Shown: piece by piece, positions 60,301 through 64,000 of the stretch
How positions within the stretch are numbered: the stretch's first letter is position 1
Layout of the letters: each line of letters opens with the position of its first letter
NCBI RefSeq assembly: GCF_019578655.1
Contig: NC_063261.1
Coordinates: 24,469,126-24,533,125, forward strand
Origin: Ricinus communis
Taxonomy: Eukaryota > Streptophyta > Magnoliopsida > Malpighiales > Euphorbiaceae
DNA length: 64,000 nt
Reading direction: 5' to 3'
The notes under the pieces: generated by a model
Seen by the model: the letters and a program-made list of their open reading frames with translations, nothing else
Told to the model about the DNA's origin: nothing
The model's database searches: none
Translations under genes and position numbers: made by a program

Positions 60301-63300
60301 TAAAACTTTAGTTTTAAATTTTATTAATTTTAATATTGAATTTTTTTATAAACATCTTCCTCAGACATTTGCACCTGCATGGATGCATTGATTAAGCATG
60401 TGTAAATGTCTGAGGAAGAGAGATGAGATAGTAGTCCTCTTTCTTTCTCATGGTCTAATTTTTTTCTCCATGGAGACTTCTTTTTTTGCTTTATAAATAT
60501 ACACCAAAGTCACCTAGAATGAAAAATGACCAGATGAAAGTTTCGGATGCGTGTTTGGCATGTATAAGGAACATATTAGAAGTGCATTTCCATTTTTTTT
60601 TTCAATTTTTTCTGAACATGTTTTGATTTGTATGACATGTCAAAGGTGTGTCTTAGAATGTGCACCTGTTTGACATTTTGATACTTTTCCTTAGAGGTGC
60701 TTTTTGTGCTTCATAGATGTTTGGGAGATATACATTATATTCTTGTTCTCTCATTGCCATGAAATTGCATAAATATGCAAAAAGATGTAGTTAATGCATT
60801 TGAAGAGTATTGCAATTAGATTGCCTTGTATTATTCGGATTGGCAAACAAAAGAAATTGATAAGAGCAAGCAAGAAAACTGATTAATTGAATAAAAGAAT
60901 ATTCTTTTTAAATAGTAATTTGACAATTTAATATTAAGTTATAATTATTATCTAAATTTTAGATTGCATCTACATTTCTATGCGCTACATGTGTATTTGT
61001 TGAAGTGCAGTTTTGGTGATTTCTTAATGTGTTTAACTAGGCTGCTTTTGAGCAGTTGAACATCGTTTCTTAGTCATGCTGCATCTGTTTATGCCAGTCT
61101 TCAAAATCACGGAGATCAAGATCAGATGATGTGGATGCAGTTGGTCGGCTTCCCATCTTAAATGACACTTACTATCGCGATATACTCTGTGAAATTGGAG
61201 GAATGTTTTCTGTTGCGAATGTGGTGGATAATATTCACCAGAGACCTTGGATTGGGTTTCAATCATGGCGTGCTGCTGGTAGGAAGGTATCTTTTATGCT
61301 GGTGGAATTTTTTTTCATTTTCTGAAATTGGCGGCATTTGTTTTTTGCTGAACTTAGTATGTGGTCATTAAACATATCGTTGGGTTTTGACGCAGTCAAT
61401 GAGCTTCAGTTTTTATGAGCAAAATCGAACTTCGATTTTGTTCAATAAGATCTCTATTGCCTATTCTCTCTCTCTTGCTCCCTCCTTTTCCATGATTTAG
61501 CTAAATATTTTGTGTTGACCAAGTAAGAAAGTTCTGTAGCCTTCTTTAATGGTAGGGCTTGTTCAGAAATATTCTACTTGGTTGTCAACTTGTCATGTAA
61601 AATATGTCAATGGGATGTTTTTTAATAATCAAGTTATAATGTGATCTTATTGATACAAAATCAACAATCCTGTGATTTTACTAATATAAATTAATTTCAT
61701 TAATCATTAGTGAATTTAACACTGTCAAAATAAATGGAACTTAATTCTAAATAGGTGGTGATAAGCTTTCTTAGGGGCAAGCAAACAAGATTGACACTCC
61801 CGGTTAAATAACTTAAGATGTAACAAAAATAATTGAAGCTTTTTAATGTCCACAAACTTCCCTTGGCATTTTGACAGCTACTTTTGCTTGAAGCAGGTTT
61901 CATTGTCGTTCGAGGCTGAAAAGGTTTTAGAAGAAAAGATACAAAGAGAAACTGAAGGAGATGTAATGTACTTTTGGGCATGCTTGGATGTGGATAGTGG
62001 AGTTACAGGAAGCAATAATGAACTCACTTTTTGGTCCATGTGTGACATCTTAAATGGAGGGCACTGCAGGTCAGTTGCATATTCTACAAAGATCCTCTGT
62101 CATTGTTGATGTCACAGTCATTTGTGTATATCTGGTGTGCAATCGCATCTCGTGCTTTAAATTTTTTAAAAGGCTGTTAAATTCTAGCTTATAGCTTAAG
62201 TGATATGAATATGATAATGATCCCTTCCATTCTAGCCTTGCAAATACCAAACCCTGTTTTAAACCAGATTCACAGAAGATTGTCTTGTATACACTATTTA
62301 CGATGTTGCTGAAACCATACATGGAAATAGCTGCTCTGACATATTTCTGAAGACTTCAATTTGCAAAGAAGCCAAAATTATAGGGAGGGGTAGTTTGGAT
62401 ACAGGCAGGGTCATTAGATATGCCTCTTTAGAATATTAGCATTTGTTCTGAAGTTAAGATTCTATTACATGAAGATGAAATGTGGTCTAAATTAACTGCT
62501 TTTTGTTTCTGAGTGGTTACAGAACTGCTTTTGAAGCTGCTTTCCGACATATGTATGCCTTGCCATCCGATTTTGAAGTTCTTCCTCCTATGCCAGAAGA
62601 TGGAGGTCACTGGTCTGCCTTACATTGCTGGGTGATGCCAACACCTTCCTTTCTAGAGTTTATTATGTTTGCTCGGTAGGTTACCAGGATGATTATGAGT
62701 GATGAAGTGGTTAGTAACTGTAACTGCAGTTAACTTCTATAATTGAATGCAGGATGTTTGTTGATTCTCTTGATGCCTTGCATACCAACTCTACACTAGA
62801 CAATGTTTGTTTGCTGAGTTCCTCAGAGCTTGAGGTAAGGTGCTCGGATCCTGCAGTGACTATTTAGTTGTTCCAAGAGTATAATTATACGATCTTAACT
62901 GTTGTCATTTGATGTCAGCAGGAAAAACACTGTTATTGTCGAATTTTAGAAATCCTTATTAATGTTTGGGCTTACCACAGTGCAAGAAAAATGGTTTACA
63001 TAGATCCACGAACTGGATCTTCAGAAGAGCAGCACCCAATTGAACAAAGAAAAGAAATTATATGGGCAAAGTACTTTAATCTTACATTGTTAAAGAGTAT
63101 GGATGAAGATCTTGCAGAGGCGGCAGATGATGGCGACCATCCAAGAGAGAGATGGTTGTGGCCTTTAACTGGAGAAGTGCATTGGCAGGGGATTTATGAA
63201 AGAGAGAGGGAAGAAAGATATAGGCAAAAGATGGACAAAAAGAGGAAAACGAAAGAGAAACTGTATGAAAGGTTGAAATCTGGATACAAACAGAAACCAC

Positions 63301-63341
63301 TTGGGAGGAGAAAAATCCTGCGAGTATTGAAGCAGAGATGA
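54357..63341 (+). CDS. GT4-like glycosyltransferase, type II membrane protein (At5g04480/At4g01210 type)
   Basis: Spliced CDS: join(54357..54932, 56146..56232, 56433..56536, 56695..56745, 57637..57808, 57900..58214, 59046..59249, 59381..59893, 60009..60218, 61098..61286, 61897..62069, 62523..62675, 62753..62834, 62922..63341); 14 exons, 3249 nt, 1082 aa, all GT-AG. A Thr/Asn-rich cytosolic N-terminus is followed by one membrane span at about residues 101-123, suggesting a Golgi or endomembrane type II protein. The glycosyltransferase domain covers roughly residues 190-570, with ILGNMKKDPHSLMLITVV at its start, VIPGSPIDVWAAESY, and the donor-site block DEQGFPPLIIRAMTFGIPVIAPD (E475-G477). A long plant-specific C-terminal region follows, ending in a very basic stretch rich in Lys and Arg. 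Acceptor and donor substrates of this family are not known to me. Arg484 occupies the place of the second Glu of the usual EX7E motif. Confidence 0.93.
55330..55444. repeat. Inverted repeat in intron 1 of the glycosyltransferase gene
   Basis: Arms at 55330-55358 and 55417-55444 ('ctgctcccactt' with 'aagtgggagc', 'attagatga' with 'tcatctaat') are near-complementary and about 58 bp apart. It may be a small MITE remnant. Confidence 0.6.
56952..57190 (-). mobile_element. TRIM-like miniature LTR retrotransposon in intron 4
   Basis: Read on the minus strand, a 126-bp LTR (57190 to 57065, TGTTAGAAGT...TTTGTCA) is followed directly by the primer-binding site TGGTATCAGAGC (57064-57053), complementary to initiator tRNA-Met. 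A short non-coding interior of about 65 bp follows, then a purine tract GTGAGGGAGG (about 56986-56995), then the start of a second LTR ('ttagaatttatatttatccc', to about 56952) that matches the first LTR start. The second LTR is truncated. With no coding region and a total below 250 bp, this fits a terminal-repeat retrotransposon in miniature. Confidence 0.75.
60356..60418 (+). repeat. 63-nt stem-loop in intron 9 of the glycosyltransferase gene
   Basis: CTTCCTCAGACATTTGCAC (60356-60374) pairs with GTGTAAATGTCTGAGGAAG (60400-60418) with only a G-U pair within the arms, and the stem extends a few pairs further after one mismatch. The loop is about 17 nt. The size is compatible with a miRNA-like precursor or a small MITE. 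I do not recognise a known miRNA in it. Confidence 0.7.
62919..62924 (+). promoter_or_regulatory. Tandem NAGNAG acceptor at the last exon of the glycosyltransferase gene
   Basis: The last intron ends ...gtcagcag. Either AG can be used with the frame kept, so exon 14 starts at 62919 (adding one Gln) or at 62922. The annotated CDS uses the second AG. Confidence 0.7.
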
Positions 63342-64000
63342 ATATAATCTGAAATGCAACTGGAGCTGTACAATTTTGGAATGCTCGACGCGGCCTAACA
63401 TAGCTGCTATACCTATTTTCACTCAATTGGGAAATGGAGACAAGATATTGCAGATGGAGAAGCATATATTTTTGTAATGGCTTCTATCAATTCTCATTTT
63501 TGCTGAATACTAGACACCTTTGGAATGGAAGGGAGAAGAAAAATAACCTTCCCAGAGATTGCAGCTTATGCTCACTGGAAATCAAGGTGTTCTGAACAGA
63601 AGAATTTAAATCTACATGGACCAATGATGGCGTCATTAATTCAAATTCTTTTTCACCCATTCGAAGTATTAGGAATCATGTATTCTTTCATTATAATTGT
63701 ACATTCTTCCAACTATGTAGAGGCAATTTTTGTTCGGAATAAGAATAGCTTTCTGATTCTTTTCTTATTTTCATTGGGTGGGTTTGGAATGGCACATGGT
63801 GAAATAATAATTAAGTTGATTTAGAAGAATTATTTATATGTATAAAATAGAGTCTTCATTCTCAATTCTCTAAAGAAGCATTTGTCTTCCTGTGTTTTAA
63901 CCTAGGATTAGGAATGGTTACCCTAAACAAGCCAGCCCTGAAAGATGTTGCTCCAGCAGTTTGTTTACATCTCTAAAATCCTGTTAAACTTATTTCTTCA
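63342..64000 (+). other. 3' flank of the glycosyltransferase gene
   Basis: This is presumed 3' UTR and downstream sequence. The open frame at 63525-63824 has no recognisable family and lies in the expected UTR, so it is not called as a gene. Confidence 0.5.

Noticed and set aside
61287..61896. Second U12-type intron (donor GTATCTTTT) in the glycosyltransferase gene
   Set aside because: The donor misses the C at position 6, and the only branch-like TTGCTTGAA lies too close to the AG; a normal U2 intron is more likely.
63525..63824. 99-codon open frame after the glycosyltransferase stop codon
   Set aside because: It lies in the expected 3' UTR and its translation has no recognisable domain.

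Overview
This window is plant nuclear DNA, and a core eudicot is the best fit. It is AT-rich, the genes are split by many short-to-medium GT-AG introns, and chloroplast-targeted proteins and typical plant transposon debris are present. The protein sequences look like Malpighiales, possibly Euphorbiaceae, but that is an impression and not a proven placement. There is no sign of a bacterial, viral or organellar origin.

Five complete protein-coding genes can be rebuilt exon by exon with consistent reading phase. From left to right they are: (1) a chloroplast phytol/prenol kinase of the VTE5/FOLK family on the minus strand (10052-11876, 6 exons, 308 aa); (2) a SEC12-like WD40 ER membrane protein, probably the PHF1 orthologue, on the plus strand (20692-25141, 10 exons, 389 aa); (3) a secreted or vacuolar S28 serine carboxypeptidase (Pro-X carboxypeptidase-like) on the minus strand (27996-31672, 9 exons, 508 aa); (4) the phosphoglucan phosphatase SEX4/DSP4 on the plus strand (36331-46582, 14 exons, 381 aa); (5) a type II membrane GT4-like glycosyltransferase of the At5g04480/At4g01210 type on the plus strand (54357-63341, 14 exons, about 1082 aa). 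The first 120 bases may be the tail of a sixth gene that runs off the left edge.

The genes do not form one pathway: they cover tocopherol precursor salvage, ER exit of phosphate transporters, proteolysis, starch breakdown and Golgi glycosylation. Their order is informative, because from recalled Arabidopsis locus numbers PHF1 and SEX4 are neighbours on chromosome 3, and VTE5 and the glycosyltransferase are neighbours on chromosome 5. Here the two pairs are interleaved.

The space between genes is AT-rich and holds transposon remains. These include Helitron-like ends (16.0-16.7 kb, 20.1 kb and 47.9 kb), a foldback structure with arms of about 0.6 kb (17.2-19.05 kb) that has related copies at 1.6-2.3 kb and 19.07-19.68 kb, and a 2.97-kb solo LTR with a clean 5-bp target duplication inserted into an older Copia-like LTR (48.0-51.9 kb). 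A TRIM-like retroelement, several MITE or hAT-like elements and microsatellites lie mostly in introns.

I did not find a convincing new multi-gene system. The items most worth checking are a U12-type intron in SEX4, the interleaved gene order, two long perfect palindromes (36 and 52 bp) next to Helitron-like termini, the foldback family, and a 63-nt hairpin in an intron of the glycosyltransferase gene.
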